Below the pieces are notes generated by a model. The model did no database searches. It saw only the letters and a program-made list of their open reading frames with translations, and had not been told where the DNA came from. Below, one piece after another: positions 10,420 to 19,775 of a stretch of 53,669 nt of DNA (positions are counted from its first letter, which is position 1; every line of letters starts with the position of its first letter). This DNA is from Bordetella parapertussis (GTDB lineage: Bacteria; Pseudomonadota; Gammaproteobacteria; Burkholderiales; SG8-41). The position numbers were made by a program, and so were the translations under genes. The stretch spans positions 1 through 53,669 of the forward strand of contig CAMDSO010000012.1 of NCBI GenBank assembly GCA_945906935.1. Reading direction: 5' to 3'.

Positions 10420-11844
10420 ATGGCAAATACATTCGACGTCGTAGTCATTGGTGGCGGTCCCGGAGGCTATATTGCCGCCATCCGCGCCGCTCAACTTGGT
10501 TTTGCCACCGCCTGTATCGATGCTTGGAGCACGGCTGATGGCAAGCCTGCACCAGGCGGCACCTGCACCAATGTGGGGTGCATCCCGTCCAAGGCGCTGT
10601 TGCAGTCGTCCGAACACTTTGACCATGCGGGACATCAATTTGCCGAGCACGGTATTGCGGTCAAAGGGCTGGCGATGGATGTGCAGAAGATGCTGGCCCG
10701 CAAGGAAAAAGTCGTCCGCCAAAATAATGATGGCATTTTGTTTCTCTTCAAGAAAAACAAAGTCGAATTTTTTCACGGTCGCGGCAGTTTTGGCAGCCGC
10801 AAGGGGGAGACCTGGCTGATCGATATCGCTGGAAAAAACGCGCAGACTATCGAGGCCAGACATGTGATCGTTGCCACGGGTTCCACGCCACGTGCCTTGC
10901 CCGGAGTGCCGTTTGACGAAAAACGCATCCTCTCCAATGCGGGGGCGTTGGCGATCGTTGCAACACCGAAAAAACTCGCCGTTATCGGCGCCGGTGTCAT
11001 CGGTCTGGAAATGGGCAGTGTCTGGCGTCGCCTGGGGGCGGAGGTTACCGTGCTTGAGGCGTTGCCGGCGTTACTTGGTGCGGTCGACGAGCAAATCGCC
11101 AAAGAAGCCGCCAAGGTATTTGCCAAACAGGGGCTCGCCATTCATACCGGCGTTAAGATCGGCAAAGTTGTCAGCGGCAAACAGGTGACGGTCGAATACA
11201 TCGATGCCAACGGTACGGCGCAAAGCGGGGACTTCGATCAGCTGATCGTGTCGATCGGTCGTTTGCCCAATACCGAGGGTTTGAATGCCGCCGGTGCAGG
11301 TCTTGCACTTGATGAGCGTGGCTTTGTCCAGGTCGATGCCGACTGCCGCACCAATCTGCCCAACGTCTGGGCGGTGGGGGATGTAGTGCGCGGCCCGATG
11401 TTGGCACACAAGGCCGAAGAGGAAGGGGTTGCGGTGGCCGAACGCATTGCCGGTCGTCACGCACATGTCGATTTCAATACCGTGCCTTGGGTGATTTACA
11501 CCTCGCCCGAAATCGCCTGGGTGGGCAAGAACGAACAGCAGCTGAAGGCGGAGGGCGTGGAGTATCGGGTCGGTACCTTTCCGTTCATGGCCAACGGGCG
11601 CGCGCGTGCACTGGGCGATACTACCGGCATGGTGAAGATGCTGGCCGACGCCAGGACCGACCGCATACTAGGCGTGCATATCATCGGACCGATGGCCTCA
11701 GAGTTGATCGCCGAGGCCGTGGTGGCGATGGAATTTGGCGCCTCATCCGAGGATATCGCGCTGATCTGCCACGCCCATCCGTCGCTCTCGGAAGCGATGA
11801 AGGAAGCGGCGCTGGCGGTCGACAAGCGTACCCTCAATCTTTGA
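10420..11844 (+). CDS. lpdA: Dihydrolipoyl dehydrogenase (E3)
   Basis: FAD-dependent disulfide oxidoreductase that reoxidises the lipoyl arm of the 2-oxoacid dehydrogenase complex with NAD+. The 474-residue protein has an N-terminal [13 protein letters not shown] loop. The redox cysteines are in [16 protein letters not shown]. The NAD loop is [13 protein letters not shown], and the C-terminal [15 protein letters not shown] carries the active-site His-Glu pair. It is 123 bases downstream of sucB with no terminator seen between, so it probably belongs to the same transcript and serves SucAB. Confidence 0.96.
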   Translation: MANTFDVVVIGGGPGGYIAAIRAAQLGFATACIDAWSTADGKPAPGGTCTNVGCIPSKALLQSSEHFDHAGHQFAEHGIAVKGLAMDVQKMLARKEKVVRQNNDGILFLFKKNKVEFFHGRGSFGSRKGETWLIDIAGKNAQTIEARHVIVATGSTPRALPGVPFDEKRILSNAGALAIVATPKKLAVIGAGVIGLEMGSVWRRLGAEVTVLEALPALLGAVDEQIAKEAAKVFAKQGLAIHTGVKIGKVVSGKQVTVEYIDANGTAQSGDFDQLIVSIGRLPNTEGLNAAGAGLALDERGFVQVDADCRTNLPNVWAVGDVVRGPMLAHKAEEEGVAVAERIAGRHAHVDFNTVPWVIYTSPEIAWVGKNEQQLKAEGVEYRVGTFPFMANGRARALGDTTGMVKMLADARTDRILGVHIIGPMASELIAEAVVAMEFGASSEDIALICHAHPSLSEAMKEAALAVDKRTLNL

Positions 11845-11855
11845 TTGCTGCTGCT

Positions 11856-12998
11856 GTGGGTATTCAAGATAGCGCCGCACGTGGTGCTCACTCCGAAACG
11901 CATAGTGCGCCGCAGCCGGCGGTTACCGATATCGTTGCGTGGGTGCGCCATCAAGCGCAGGAACACGGCTTCCAGCCCGACGATGCCCAGCTCAATGCCT
12001 TGCAGCATTTTCAGCGCTTGTATGAAGATATTGCGGCACTCGAACGCGCCGAGCGCTCGCTAATTCGTTTGCTGGCCCGACGGCGCACGGTGCCGGGGCT
12101 TTATCTGTGGGGCGGGGTCGGGCGCGGCAAAAGCTTTCTGATGGACAGTTTTTTTCATTGCGCACCGGTCATGCGCAAACGCCGCATCCACTTTCATCGC
12201 TTTATGCAGGAGATTCATCAGGGGCTTAACCGACACCAGGGCGAAGCGGATCCGCTGCGCATCATCGCGCGTGAAATCGCGCGTGATACGCGGCTGCTGT
12301 GTCTCGATGAATTTCATGTCACCGATATCACCGACGCGATGTTGATGCGTCGCTTGCTCGAAGGCATAGTCGAGAGCGGCGTCGTACTGGTTACGACCTC
12401 CAACCAGCATCCCGACGGGCTTTATCCGCACGGCCTTCAGCGCAGCCAATTTTTGCCGGCGATCGAACTTTTGAAACAAGCGCTGGAAGTGATCAATGTC
12501 GATCAGGGTGTTGATTACCGTTTGCGGGAATTGGAAAGCGCGGGTATTTATCACACTGGGCCTGACGCGGAGGCGCGACTTGAAAAAGCGTTTGCCACGA
12601 TTTCTCATCATGAGACTTCCACCGAAACGACACTGGAGATCGAAGGCCGCATGATCAATGCGCGGCGGCTAGGCAGCGGTGTGGCGTGGTTTGAATTCGC
12701 CGAATTGTGCGATGGCCCGCGTGGCAAGGCCGACTACATCGAGCTGTCGCGGCGTTATCAAACGATGGTCCTCTCTGGCATCCCTTATTTCGGTCGCGAT
12801 AATGCCGATGTCGTGCGCCGCTTTACCTGGTTGATCGATGAGTTTTACGATCGCCGCGTCAAGTTGATCATGTCTGCTGCAGACCGGCCCGAAGCGCTGT
12901 ATCCTATGGCCGAAGGCGGCGATCAGTTCATCCGCACGGTCAGTCGCCTCACCGAGATGCAAACGCATCAATATCTGGGCGAGCCGCACTTGCCGTAA
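11856..12998 (+). CDS. zapE: Cell division ATPase ZapE / AFG1 family
   Basis: AFG1-like P-loop ATPase; in E. coli ZapE associates with FtsZ and division under oxygen limitation. About 380 residues, close to E. coli (375). Walker A is GGVGRGKSFLMD, Walker B is LLCLDEFHVTD, and an arginine-containing TSNQHPDGLYPHGLQR segment follows, as in the family. No ATG is available near the expected N-terminus. I chose GTG 11856; TTG 11841, overlapping the lpdA stop as TTGA, is an equally possible coupled start. The frame runs open further upstream inside lpdA but that part is out of frame with the real gene. It appears to be the last gene of the TCA transcript. Confidence 0.88.
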   Translation: MGIQDSAARGAHSETHSAPQPAVTDIVAWVRHQAQEHGFQPDDAQLNALQHFQRLYEDIAALERAERSLIRLLARRRTVPGLYLWGGVGRGKSFLMDSFFHCAPVMRKRRIHFHRFMQEIHQGLNRHQGEADPLRIIAREIARDTRLLCLDEFHVTDITDAMLMRRLLEGIVESGVVLVTTSNQHPDGLYPHGLQRSQFLPAIELLKQALEVINVDQGVDYRLRELESAGIYHTGPDAEARLEKAFATISHHETSTETTLEIEGRMINARRLGSGVAWFEFAELCDGPRGKADYIELSRRYQTMVLSGIPYFGRDNADVVRRFTWLIDEFYDRRVKLIMSAADRPEALYPMAEGGDQFIRTVSRLTEMQTHQYLGEPHLP

Positions 12999-13028
12999 AG
13001 CGGGCGGCCTGCGCCTGGAGGGGAGAAC

Positions 13029-14015
13029 ATGGACACATTTCGCGCCTGCCGGATATTTGAAGAAAATGGCAAGAGCAGCGGTCGCCTCGTCGAGATGACT
13101 CTCAATGAACTCGATGCCGGCGAAGTCGTCATCCGCACCGCTTATTCCAGTGTCAATTTCAAGGATGCCCTGACTGCGACCGGCGGCGGAAAAGTCGTGC
13201 GTCGCTTTCCCTGTGTGGGCGGGATCGACGGCTGCGGCACCGTGGTTACTTCTTCCGACCTTCGTTTCAAACCCGGCGACGAGGTGATCTGTACCAGCTA
13301 CGAGCTGGGGGTCGCGCACGACGGTGGTTATGCCGGCATGATGCGGGTGCCCGCCGACTGGGTGGTGCCGTTACCGCGTGGTTTGAGTTTGTTTGAAGCG
13401 ATGGCGCTGGGTACCGCCGGTTACACCTCGGCGCTGGCGATTCACTTGCTTGAACACAACGGCATGACCCCGGCGGGCGGCAAGGTCGTGGTCAATGGCG
13501 CCACCGGTGGTTGTGCGAGTCTCGCCATCAGCATGCTGGCCAACCTCGGCTACAAGGTCAGTGCGGTCACCGGCAAGAGCGATGAGCACGACTATCTGAA
13601 ATCCATCGGGGCGGCTGAGGTGCTGGGCCGTGAGGCGCTGGCGGCCGGCACGCGGCCGCTGGAAAAATCACAGTGGGCGGCAGGTTTCGACTCGGTGGGC
13701 GGCACCCAACTCGCGGCCATGATACGCAGCATGTATCAGCATGGTGTGATCGGCAGTTTTGGCAACGCCGGCGGCATTGAACTGCAGACCACCGTCTTGC
13801 CGTTTATTTTGCGCGGAGTGCGTCTGATCGGCGTTGATTCTGCAGCGACGCCGATGCCGCTGCGTCAGGCGGTCTGGGCGCGCCTGGCCGCTGATTTAAA
13901 GCCGCCGCACATCGCGTCGATTGCAACCACCATTACACTGGATGATCTGCCTGACACTTTTGTGCGGATGCTGAAACAACAGACAAAAGGCAGGACGGTA
14001 GTGGAGATGAGTTAG
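13029..14015 (+). CDS. acuI: Acrylyl-CoA reductase / YhdH-type quinone oxidoreductase
   Basis: Medium-chain dehydrogenase/reductase of the AcuI/YhdH/YhfP branch, which lacks structural zinc and reduces acrylyl-CoA to propionyl-CoA with NADPH. The 328-residue protein shows YSSVNFKDALTATG near the N-terminus, GIDGCGTVV, and the cofactor motif NGATGGCASLAISMLANLGY at about residues 157-176. A GGAGGGGAG ribosome-binding site precedes the ATG. The adjacent propionyl-CoA synthetase supports a role in acrylate, 3-hydroxypropionate or propionate handling. Family assignment is firm; substrate is inferred from the family and neighbour. Confidence 0.82.
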   Translation: MDTFRACRIFEENGKSSGRLVEMTLNELDAGEVVIRTAYSSVNFKDALTATGGGKVVRRFPCVGGIDGCGTVVTSSDLRFKPGDEVICTSYELGVAHDGGYAGMMRVPADWVVPLPRGLSLFEAMALGTAGYTSALAIHLLEHNGMTPAGGKVVVNGATGGCASLAISMLANLGYKVSAVTGKSDEHDYLKSIGAAEVLGREALAAGTRPLEKSQWAAGFDSVGGTQLAAMIRSMYQHGVIGSFGNAGGIELQTTVLPFILRGVRLIGVDSAATPMPLRQAVWARLAADLKPPHIASIATTITLDDLPDTFVRMLKQQTKGRTVVEMS

Positions 14016-14068
14016 CAGTAATAACGCTGGGTCGGGGGCGGCGAAACCACATGCAAAGGAGAGAGGGC

Positions 14069-15967
14069 ATGGAGACATACCGCGCGTTTCATCAACGTTC
14101 CATCACCGATCGTGAAGGATTCTGGCGCGAACAGGCCGCTGCTATTGATTGGCACCGACCGTTTGAACAGGTTCTCGATTACAGTCAGCCACCGTTTGCG
14201 CGCTGGTTTGTGGGTGGCACTACCAACTTGTGCCACAACGCGGTTGACCGCCATCTTAAGACGCGCGGCGATCAGAACGCACTGATTTATATTTCGACCG
14301 AAACAGGTCAACAAATCACCTACACGTTTAACCAGTTGCACCGCGAGGTCAATCGCTGTGCCGCCGTATTGCAGGAACAGGGGCTGGAGCGCGGTGATCG
14401 TCTGTTGATCTATATGCCCATGGTGCCCGAGGCGGTGTTCGCCATGCTGGCCTGCGTGCGTTTGGGCGCTATCCATTCGGTGGTCTTTGGCGGCTTTGCC
14501 GCGCACAGCCTTGCTTCCCGTATTGATGATGCCCGGCCCAGGCTCATGTTTACCGCAGACGCCGGTATGCGCGCAGGCCAGTCGGTTCATTACAAGGGGC
14601 TGGTCGATGCGGCGATCAAGCTCTCCGCCCATCCGCCGCAGAAGGTGATCCTGGTTAACCGCGGAATTGATCCGGATCTCAATATGATTGCGGGCCGCGA
14701 TCTCGATTACGCCGCGCTGCGCGAGCGTCATCTGAATGCCGCGGTGCCTGTGACCTGGCTGGAGGCTAGCGAACCCTCCTATATTCTCTACACCTCGGGC
14801 ACCACCGGCATGCCGAAAGGCGTGCAGCGCGATACGGGCGGCTATGCCGTTGCGCTGGCCGCATCAATGAAACATATCTACTGCGGCAAGCCCGGTGAAG
14901 CGATGTTTACGACCTCGGATATCGGTTGGGTCGTTGGGCACTCGTACATCGTTTACGGACCGTTGATTCATGGCATGGCGAGCGTCATGTATGAAGGCTT
15001 GCCGATACGCCCGGATCCGGCGATCTGGTGGAAGATCGTCGAAGAGCACAAGGTCAGTGTGATGTTCTCTTCACCCACCGCTATACGCGTGTTGAAAAAA
15101 CAGGATCCTGCGTATCTCGCCAAACACGATGTGAGTTCGCTGCGTTACCTGTTTCTCGCCGGTGAGCCGCTCGATGAACCCACGGCGCGCTGGATCGCGG
15201 ATGCGTTGAAGGTGCCGGTTCTGGATCATTACTGGCAGACTGAAACCGGTTGGGCTTTGCTGAGCAGTGTACCTGGCGTTGAAGAGATTTCGCCTAAATT
15301 CGGCAGCCCGGGATTTCCAGCCTACGGCTACGACGTGCGGCTGTTGCATGAATCGACCGGCGAGGAAATCGGTGCCAATAAAAAGGGCGTGGTGACCGTT
15401 GTGCCGCCATTGCCGCCGGGCTGCATGTCAACGGTGTGGGGGCAGGACGACCGCTTTGTGCAGACCTATTTCACCAGCGTTGCCGACCGCATGGTGTATA
15501 CGACCTTCGATTGGGGAATACGCGATGATGATGGCTACTACTTCATCCTCGGGCGTACCGACGATGTCATCAACGTCGCCGGCCACCGTCTGGGTACGCG
15601 TGAAATAGAAGAGGCTGTCAGCGCCCACAGCAATATTGCCGAAGTGGCGGTGGTCGGGGTCAAGGACGCCATCAAAGGCCAGGTGCCGATGGCGTTTGCC
15701 GTGCTCAAAGACACTGCAAAAACTGCGACGGCGGCCGGTCGCGCGGCAATGGAGAAGGAAGTGTTCGACGTCGTCGACCAGGCGCTAGGGCCGGTCGGGC
15801 GGCCTTCACGGGTTCATTTCGTGACGCTGTTGCCCAAGACACGTTCCGGCAAGGTTTTGCGCCGGAGCATACAAGCGATTGCGGAGGGGCGTGATCCAGG
15901 AGACCTGACCACGCTCGATGACCCGGCGGGTATTGAGCAGGTGCGCAGCGCGATTAGTGGCGGCTAA
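14069..15967 (+). CDS. prpE: Propionyl-CoA synthetase
   Basis: AMP-forming acyl-CoA synthetase activating propionate to propionyl-CoA. The 632-residue protein has an N-terminal ACAS domain (FWREQAAAIDWHRPF), the AMP-binding signature YTSGTTGMPKGVQRDTGG, and WQTETGW. The C-terminal KTRSGKVLRR contains the catalytic, acetylation-regulated lysine. The RDTGG and WHRPF signatures favour PrpE over Acs. An in-frame ATG at 14051 exists, but an AAGGAGAGAG element lies between it and ATG 14069, so the second start is preferred. It ends 12 bases from the convergent recQ stop. Confidence 0.9.
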   Translation: METYRAFHQRSITDREGFWREQAAAIDWHRPFEQVLDYSQPPFARWFVGGTTNLCHNAVDRHLKTRGDQNALIYISTETGQQITYTFNQLHREVNRCAAVLQEQGLERGDRLLIYMPMVPEAVFAMLACVRLGAIHSVVFGGFAAHSLASRIDDARPRLMFTADAGMRAGQSVHYKGLVDAAIKLSAHPPQKVILVNRGIDPDLNMIAGRDLDYAALRERHLNAAVPVTWLEASEPSYILYTSGTTGMPKGVQRDTGGYAVALAASMKHIYCGKPGEAMFTTSDIGWVVGHSYIVYGPLIHGMASVMYEGLPIRPDPAIWWKIVEEHKVSVMFSSPTAIRVLKKQDPAYLAKHDVSSLRYLFLAGEPLDEPTARWIADALKVPVLDHYWQTETGWALLSSVPGVEEISPKFGSPGFPAYGYDVRLLHESTGEEIGANKKGVVTVVPPLPPGCMSTVWGQDDRFVQTYFTSVADRMVYTTFDWGIRDDDGYYFILGRTDDVINVAGHRLGTREIEEAVSAHSNIAEVAVVGVKDAIKGQVPMAFAVLKDTAKTATAAGRAAMEKEVFDVVDQALGPVGRPSRVHFVTLLPKTRSGKVLRRSIQAIAEGRDPGDLTTLDDPAGIEQVRSAISGG

Positions 15968-15979
15968 GGGCGCGGCAGG

Positions 15980-17779
15980 TCAATCTGCGTTCGCTGTCAG
16001 TTCAAGGAGTGCTTGACCGTAGCGCTCCAGTTTTTTCGCGCCAATACCGGAGATGTTGCCGAGCGCGTCCAGACTCTGTGGTTGGCTGGCGGCGATGGCC
16101 TCCAGCGTGCTGTCGTGGAACACCACGTAGGCCGGCACATTGTGTTCGCGTGCTGTTTCTGCGCGCCAATTCCGCAGGGCGTCGAGCAGCGCCCCCGAGG
16201 CTGGATTTTCAAAGCTATTGATGAAAGCGGCGCGTTTGCCGGTGCGTTCACGTTTACGCGGCTTGGCGGCCTCTTCGCGGAATGAGACCGCGACCTCGCC
16301 CTTCAACACACCGCGCGCCGCGTCGGTGAGTTTGAGTGCGCCGTGGGGATCTGCTTCGAGATAACCGAGTGCGACGAGCTGGCGGAAGATCGCCCGCCAC
16401 TGTTTGTCGCTGATAGCAGCGCCGCTGCCAAATGTTTTGATTTGCGCATGACCGAAACGGCTGACACGCTCGGTTTCGTTGCCACGCAGCACATCGATTA
16501 GATGGCCGGCGCCAAAGCGCTGGTCAGTGCGGTAAACGCAGGAGAGTGCTTTTTGCGCGGCTTCGCTGCCATCCCATACCCGCGGCGGGGTAATGCAGTT
16601 GTCGCAATTGCCGCAGGTCGTGCTGTCTTCGCCAAAATAAGCAAGCAGGCGCACGCGCCGGCAGCCGGCGGTTTCGGCGAGACCGACGAGGGCATCGAGT
16701 TTGCGTAGCGACACACGCTTAAAACTATCGTCGGCTTCCGACTCGTCGATCATGCGGCGTTGCTGCACGACGTCATTTAAGCCATACGTCATCCATGCGT
16801 CTGCAGGCGAACCATCACGCCCGGCACGGCCTGTTTCCTGGTAATACGCTTCAATGCTTTTGGGCAGATCAAGGTGGGCGACGAAGCGCACGTCGGGTTT
16901 GTCGATGCCCATGCCAAAGGCGATGGTGGCCACCATGACGATACCGTCTGTATTGACGAAACGACTCTGGTGTTTGGCGCGCGTCGCCTGATCGAGGCCG
17001 GCATGATAGGGCAGCGCGGTGACGCCTTGCGTGTTGAGCCATTCGGCGGTTTCATCCACCTTACGGCGCGACAGGCAGTAGACGATGCCGGCTTCACCGG
17101 CGTGTTCATTGGAAATAAAGGCTAGCAACTGGTCGCGCGCGTTGTTTTTTTCGGCGATGGCATAACGAATATTGGGGCGGTCAAAGCTGGAAATAAAAAC
17201 ACGCGCCGTTTCAAGTTGCAGACGCGAGAGGATCTCCGCACGGGTGATTTCGTCGGCGGTGGCGGTAAGGGCGATCCGCGGTACCTGCGGAAACTGTTCG
17301 TGCAGAATGCTGAGCTGAATATATTCCGGCCGGAAATCATGCCCCCACTGCGAGACGCAATGGGCTTCGTCAATGGCGAAGAGGGCGGGTGTCGCGCGGC
17401 GCATAAGATCAAGGAAACGCGCGGTAACCAGTCGCTCAGGTGCGACGTAGAGTAGATCAAAACGCCCGCCGACAAAGTCGCGCTCAATCTGCAGCGCTTC
17501 CTGGGCGTCGAGGGACGAATTAAGGAATGCTGCGTTGACGCCCGCCTCGCGCAACGCCGCGACCTGGTCCTGCATCAGGGCGATCAACGGCGAAACTACC
17601 ACGGCGCAACCCTCGCGCATCAGTGCGGGGATCTGGAAGCAGAGTGACTTTCCGCCGCCAGTGGGCATCAGTACCAGCGCGTCACCGCCTGCCGCGACGT
17701 GTTCGATGATTTCAGACTGCGCACCGCGAAATGCGGGGTAGCCGAAAACATTTTTGAGCAGAGTCAGCGCGCTTGCCAT
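15980..17779 (-). CDS. recQ: ATP-dependent DNA helicase RecQ
   Basis: 3'-5' DNA helicase of recombination and replication-fork repair. The 599-residue protein has motif [16 protein letters not shown] (lysine at about 44), motif [19 protein letters not shown], and motif [12 protein letters not shown]. The RecQ-C-terminal zinc cluster is seen in CGNCDNC. A C-terminal HRDC domain (about residues 520-595) ends [13 protein letters not shown]. Length and order match bacterial RecQ. It follows a small coiled-coil gene on the same strand by 81 bases, so the two may be co-transcribed. Confidence 0.95.
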   Translation of the reverse strand: MASALTLLKNVFGYPAFRGAQSEIIEHVAAGGDALVLMPTGGGKSLCFQIPALMREGCAVVVSPLIALMQDQVAALREAGVNAAFLNSSLDAQEALQIERDFVGGRFDLLYVAPERLVTARFLDLMRRATPALFAIDEAHCVSQWGHDFRPEYIQLSILHEQFPQVPRIALTATADEITRAEILSRLQLETARVFISSFDRPNIRYAIAEKNNARDQLLAFISNEHAGEAGIVYCLSRRKVDETAEWLNTQGVTALPYHAGLDQATRAKHQSRFVNTDGIVMVATIAFGMGIDKPDVRFVAHLDLPKSIEAYYQETGRAGRDGSPADAWMTYGLNDVVQQRRMIDESEADDSFKRVSLRKLDALVGLAETAGCRRVRLLAYFGEDSTTCGNCDNCITPPRVWDGSEAAQKALSCVYRTDQRFGAGHLIDVLRGNETERVSRFGHAQIKTFGSGAAISDKQWRAIFRQLVALGYLEADPHGALKLTDAARGVLKGEVAVSFREEAAKPRKRERTGKRAAFINSFENPASGALLDALRNWRAETAREHNVPAYVVFHDSTLEAIAASQPQSLDALGNISGIGAKKLERYGQALLELTANAD

Positions 17780-17860
17780 GGGGAGGGCCTGGGGTGGAAC
17801 AAAAAAATGGGCAACGCGCGGGTCGGCGGTCGTGCTGGAAGCCTGACCGCCGCAGGCAGA

Positions 17861-18232
17861 TTAACCGAGTAGCCTGCGCTCTTCGAGATAACGGATGCCT
17901 TTGTGCAAAATGGTGTATCCCTTGCCGCTGGCCGCGCGCACATAATGGTTGTCGGTTAGAAACTTAAGGTAGTGATCGGCGATTTGTATATTGACGCCGT
18001 TGGCTTTGGAGATGTCCCGTGCCACGCCACCCTTGTTGCGTGACAGGTAGATCAGCGCCGATACCGCATCACCGTCGAGGGTTTCCCATTTTTCGATGTA
18101 CTGTTCAAGCTCGATTTTGAGTTCGGCATTTTCCGCCTGCAGGGCGGCGATTTTCTGTTTCAGTTTCTCAACGGATGCGTCCGGCGAGGACCGCGTCGGC
18201 AATTTTTTCGCGCGGCTTGCAGCTTTGGGCAT
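17861..18232 (-). CDS. Small coiled-coil protein of unknown function
   Basis: I do not recognise this 123-residue protein. The N-terminus is basic (MPKAASRAKKLPTRSS). Residues 20-50 form a strong heptad-type coiled coil (VEKLKQKIAALQAENAELK). The C-terminal half, with ISKANGVNIQIADHYLKFL, looks like a small winged-helix or helix-turn-helix fold, so DNA binding is possible but unproven. An AGGAAG ribosome-binding site lies 8 bases before the ATG. A Rho-independent-terminator-like hairpin sits directly upstream of that site. It precedes recQ on the same strand. Confidence 0.7.
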   Translation of the reverse strand: MPKAASRAKKLPTRSSPDASVEKLKQKIAALQAENAELKIELEQYIEKWETLDGDAVSALIYLSRNKGGVARDISKANGVNIQIADHYLKFLTDNHYVRAASGKGYTILHKGIRYLEERRLLG

Positions 18233-18248
18233 TTGAGGCTTCCTGTAT

Positions 18249-18278
18249 CAAAAAACGAAAACGCCCCACTCGGGGCGC
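18249..18278 (-). terminator. Terminator-like hairpin in the leader of the coiled-coil gene
   Basis: Read on the minus strand, a 6-bp GC stem (CGCCCC / GGGGCG) with a 4-base loop is followed by TTTTCGTTTTTT. The T-tract ends about 10 bases before the AGGAAG ribosome-binding site of the minus-strand gene starting at 18232. No gene lies upstream on that strand for it to terminate, so it may act as an attenuator or end a short leader RNA. A weak minus-strand promoter (TCGACC, 17 bases, TAGAAT at 18361-18356) could drive it. Confidence 0.5.
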
Positions 18279-18648
18279 TTGCGGCGGTTGGCGGGTCAAA
18301 ATCCAGCGCATCAATGCGGTCACTGCGATGGCGTGACTTTGTTGTCGCGGACGGCATTCTAACCAATAGACCGTCAACGGTCGACAGGCTTTGTCGGGCA
18401 TCTGTTGTGAGGTGCCTAACGGCTAGCCTGGCCAATCGCGGAGGGGCCTTATTTTTGGGGTCTTTCAATATGTCTGAATAGTTTTTGCATATTGCACCTG
18501 CGCGTATTGGCGGTAGTTGCTTAATTGGTATTAGCGATAGGTCTGGTGCTTAGAAGTTTAATTTGGTTGATATTTTCGTATATTTATTTATCTATTTTAT
18601 CTATTTTATTTATTTTGTTTGTTTTATTTGTTTATTTAATTAAAATAT

Positions 18649-18676
18649 TTGTAGCGGTAAATATAATCGATATAAT
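18649..18676 (+). promoter_or_regulatory. Candidate promoter of the H-NS-like gene
   Basis: TATAAT at 18671-18676 has TTGTAG (18649-18654) 16 bases upstream. A second perfect TATAAT occurs at 18662-18667. Both lie at the end of the AT-rich tract, 45-60 bases before the start codon. Because AT-rich DNA makes chance -10 matches common, confidence is moderate. Confidence 0.4.
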
Positions 18677-18720
18677 CCGGAATTGCTTTGTCTTAATTGT
18701 TTTTAAAAGAGGTGCAATAA

Positions 18721-19046
18721 TGTCCAAGTATGAAACCTATGAAGAATTGCTAAAGCAGCAGGAAGAACTGGCGAAAAAGATAGAGGAGGCGCGGCAGAGC
18801 GCAGTTTCTGCTGTAATTATAGACGTTAAGACGTTGATTGAAAAATATAATCTTACCGCAGACGATCTTGGTTTGGTGGCTGGTAAGGGGGCTAAAGCCA
18901 AGGGCAAGGCAAACGCGGCAGGTAAGGTTGTTAAATACAGAAACCCGGCTAATCTGAATGAGACCTATGGTGGAAAAGGTCCAAAACCGGCTTGGCTGAA
19001 AGAGAAGCTTGAGCAGGGTGCAAAAATGGCAGACTTCGCAGCCTGA
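18721..19046 (+). CDS. H-NS family nucleoid-associated protein
   Basis: Histone-like DNA-binding protein that silences AT-rich DNA. The 108-residue protein has an N-terminal helical oligomerisation region (residues 1-50, with KQQEELAKKIEEARQ), a Lys/Ala-rich linker near 65-78, and a C-terminal DNA-binding domain. That domain (YRNPANLNETYGGKGPKPAW) corresponds to the YRDP..TW.GRG..P.W pattern of Burkholderiales homologues. An upstream in-frame ATG at 18525 would add a hydrophobic AT-rich-encoded leader and is rejected. AGAGGTG before ATG 18721 fixes the start. A bidirectional terminator follows. Confidence 0.9.
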
Positions 19047-19063
19047 TCGTAATCAGGTATTTT

Positions 19064-19092
19064 AAAAAAAGCCCCCTGATCGGGGCTTTTTA
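19064..19092. terminator. Bidirectional intrinsic terminator after the H-NS-like gene
   Basis: The stem AAAAAGCCCC / GGGGCTTTTT with a 6-base loop is flanked by A-run and T-run. It starts 18 bases after the stop codon and is a textbook Rho-independent terminator. Confidence 0.88.
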
Positions 19093-19231
19093 ACTGTGGA
19101 CGAACAGTGTTTGAAAGTGCTGTGAGTATTTGTTGGTACGGCCGATAACGCTTAATGGGGGGCGTTACTAGGTTAGAGCTCTACCGATTAACGCATTCAA
19201 GGTAATGGCGGGCAATAAAGGGGGCGGGGCA

Positions 19232-19756
19232 ATGGCGGGGAAACGTTCGTTTTATGAAATGATCGGGGTCGCGCGGGATGCCGATCAGCCCAGCATCGAC
19301 GCTGGTTACGCGCTGGTCATGGTGCGTCTGGCTGAGGGCGTCAGGCGGGGGGCGAGTGGCGCAAGTATTGAATCCCAACTGGTGCGCGATGGTTACAAAA
19401 TTCTTTCTGATGTGGGGCTACGCAGTCGCTACGATGCAAAGCTTGCGGCGGATGAAGCTGGGGTCAAACTGGTATTTTTTCCAGAAGACGCCGGAGTACG
19501 ACGCAAACTTGGGATTGAATCGTTGATATTTGCGGTGTTGGCGACGATTTTTTGCTACGTCGTCTATTGGCAGCTCAATCGCAAGATCAGCGAGGTGCGA
19601 GTTGACTATGCGGTGGAGGTGGCGCGCAAGCAGATGCTGCAAAACGCACCCAAGGTAATCGAGGTTCCTGCCGCATCACAGGGCGCCGATGTTGTCAACG
19701 GCTCCAGTCACGGCGAGCCCGCGATCAAGGGCGGCGCTGAAAAATCCAGGCCATAA
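19232..19756 (+). CDS. Single-pass membrane protein with degenerate J-like domain
   Basis: About 174 residues. The first 65 residues resemble a DnaJ J-domain in outline (SFYEMIGVARDADQPSIDAGY, then DGYKILSDVGLRSRYDAKL), but I see no HPD tripeptide. Stimulation of DnaK is therefore doubtful. One transmembrane segment follows (LIFAVLATIFCYVVYW, about residues 102-120), then a charged C-terminal tail. ATG 19232 is preferred over 19205 because a G-rich AGGGGGCGGGG element precedes it at usable spacing. The gap upstream carries an inverted repeat TAACGC/GCGTTA near 19145-19168. Specific function unknown. Confidence 0.65.
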   Translation: MAGKRSFYEMIGVARDADQPSIDAGYALVMVRLAEGVRRGASGASIESQLVRDGYKILSDVGLRSRYDAKLAADEAGVKLVFFPEDAGVRRKLGIESLIFAVLATIFCYVVYWQLNRKISEVRVDYAVEVARKQMLQNAPKVIEVPAASQGADVVNGSSHGEPAIKGGAEKSRP

Positions 19757-19775
19757 CGGCGGCGGTGAGCCGGAT

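Larger units (their letters stand above)
18233..18720. other. AT-rich divergent intergenic region upstream of the H-NS-like gene
   Basis: No gene is supported in this 488-base gap. The left part holds the minus-strand terminator-like hairpin and a short inverted repeat (ACCGT..ACGGT, about 18371-18382). From about 18550 to 18660 the sequence becomes a low-complexity run of TTTAT/TTTGT units with almost no G or C, in sharp contrast to its GC-rich surroundings. Such DNA is typically a preferred H-NS target, so autoregulation of the downstream gene is a reasonable inference. Confidence 0.6.

Noticed and set aside
11487-11855. Upstream extension of the zapE frame into lpdA
   Set aside because: The frame is open only by chance within lpdA, and the ZapE family starts about where lpdA ends.
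18525-18720. Hydrophobic N-terminal extension of the H-NS-like protein
   Set aside because: It comes from translating the AT-rich promoter tract; the ribosome-binding site and family N-terminus place the start at 18721.
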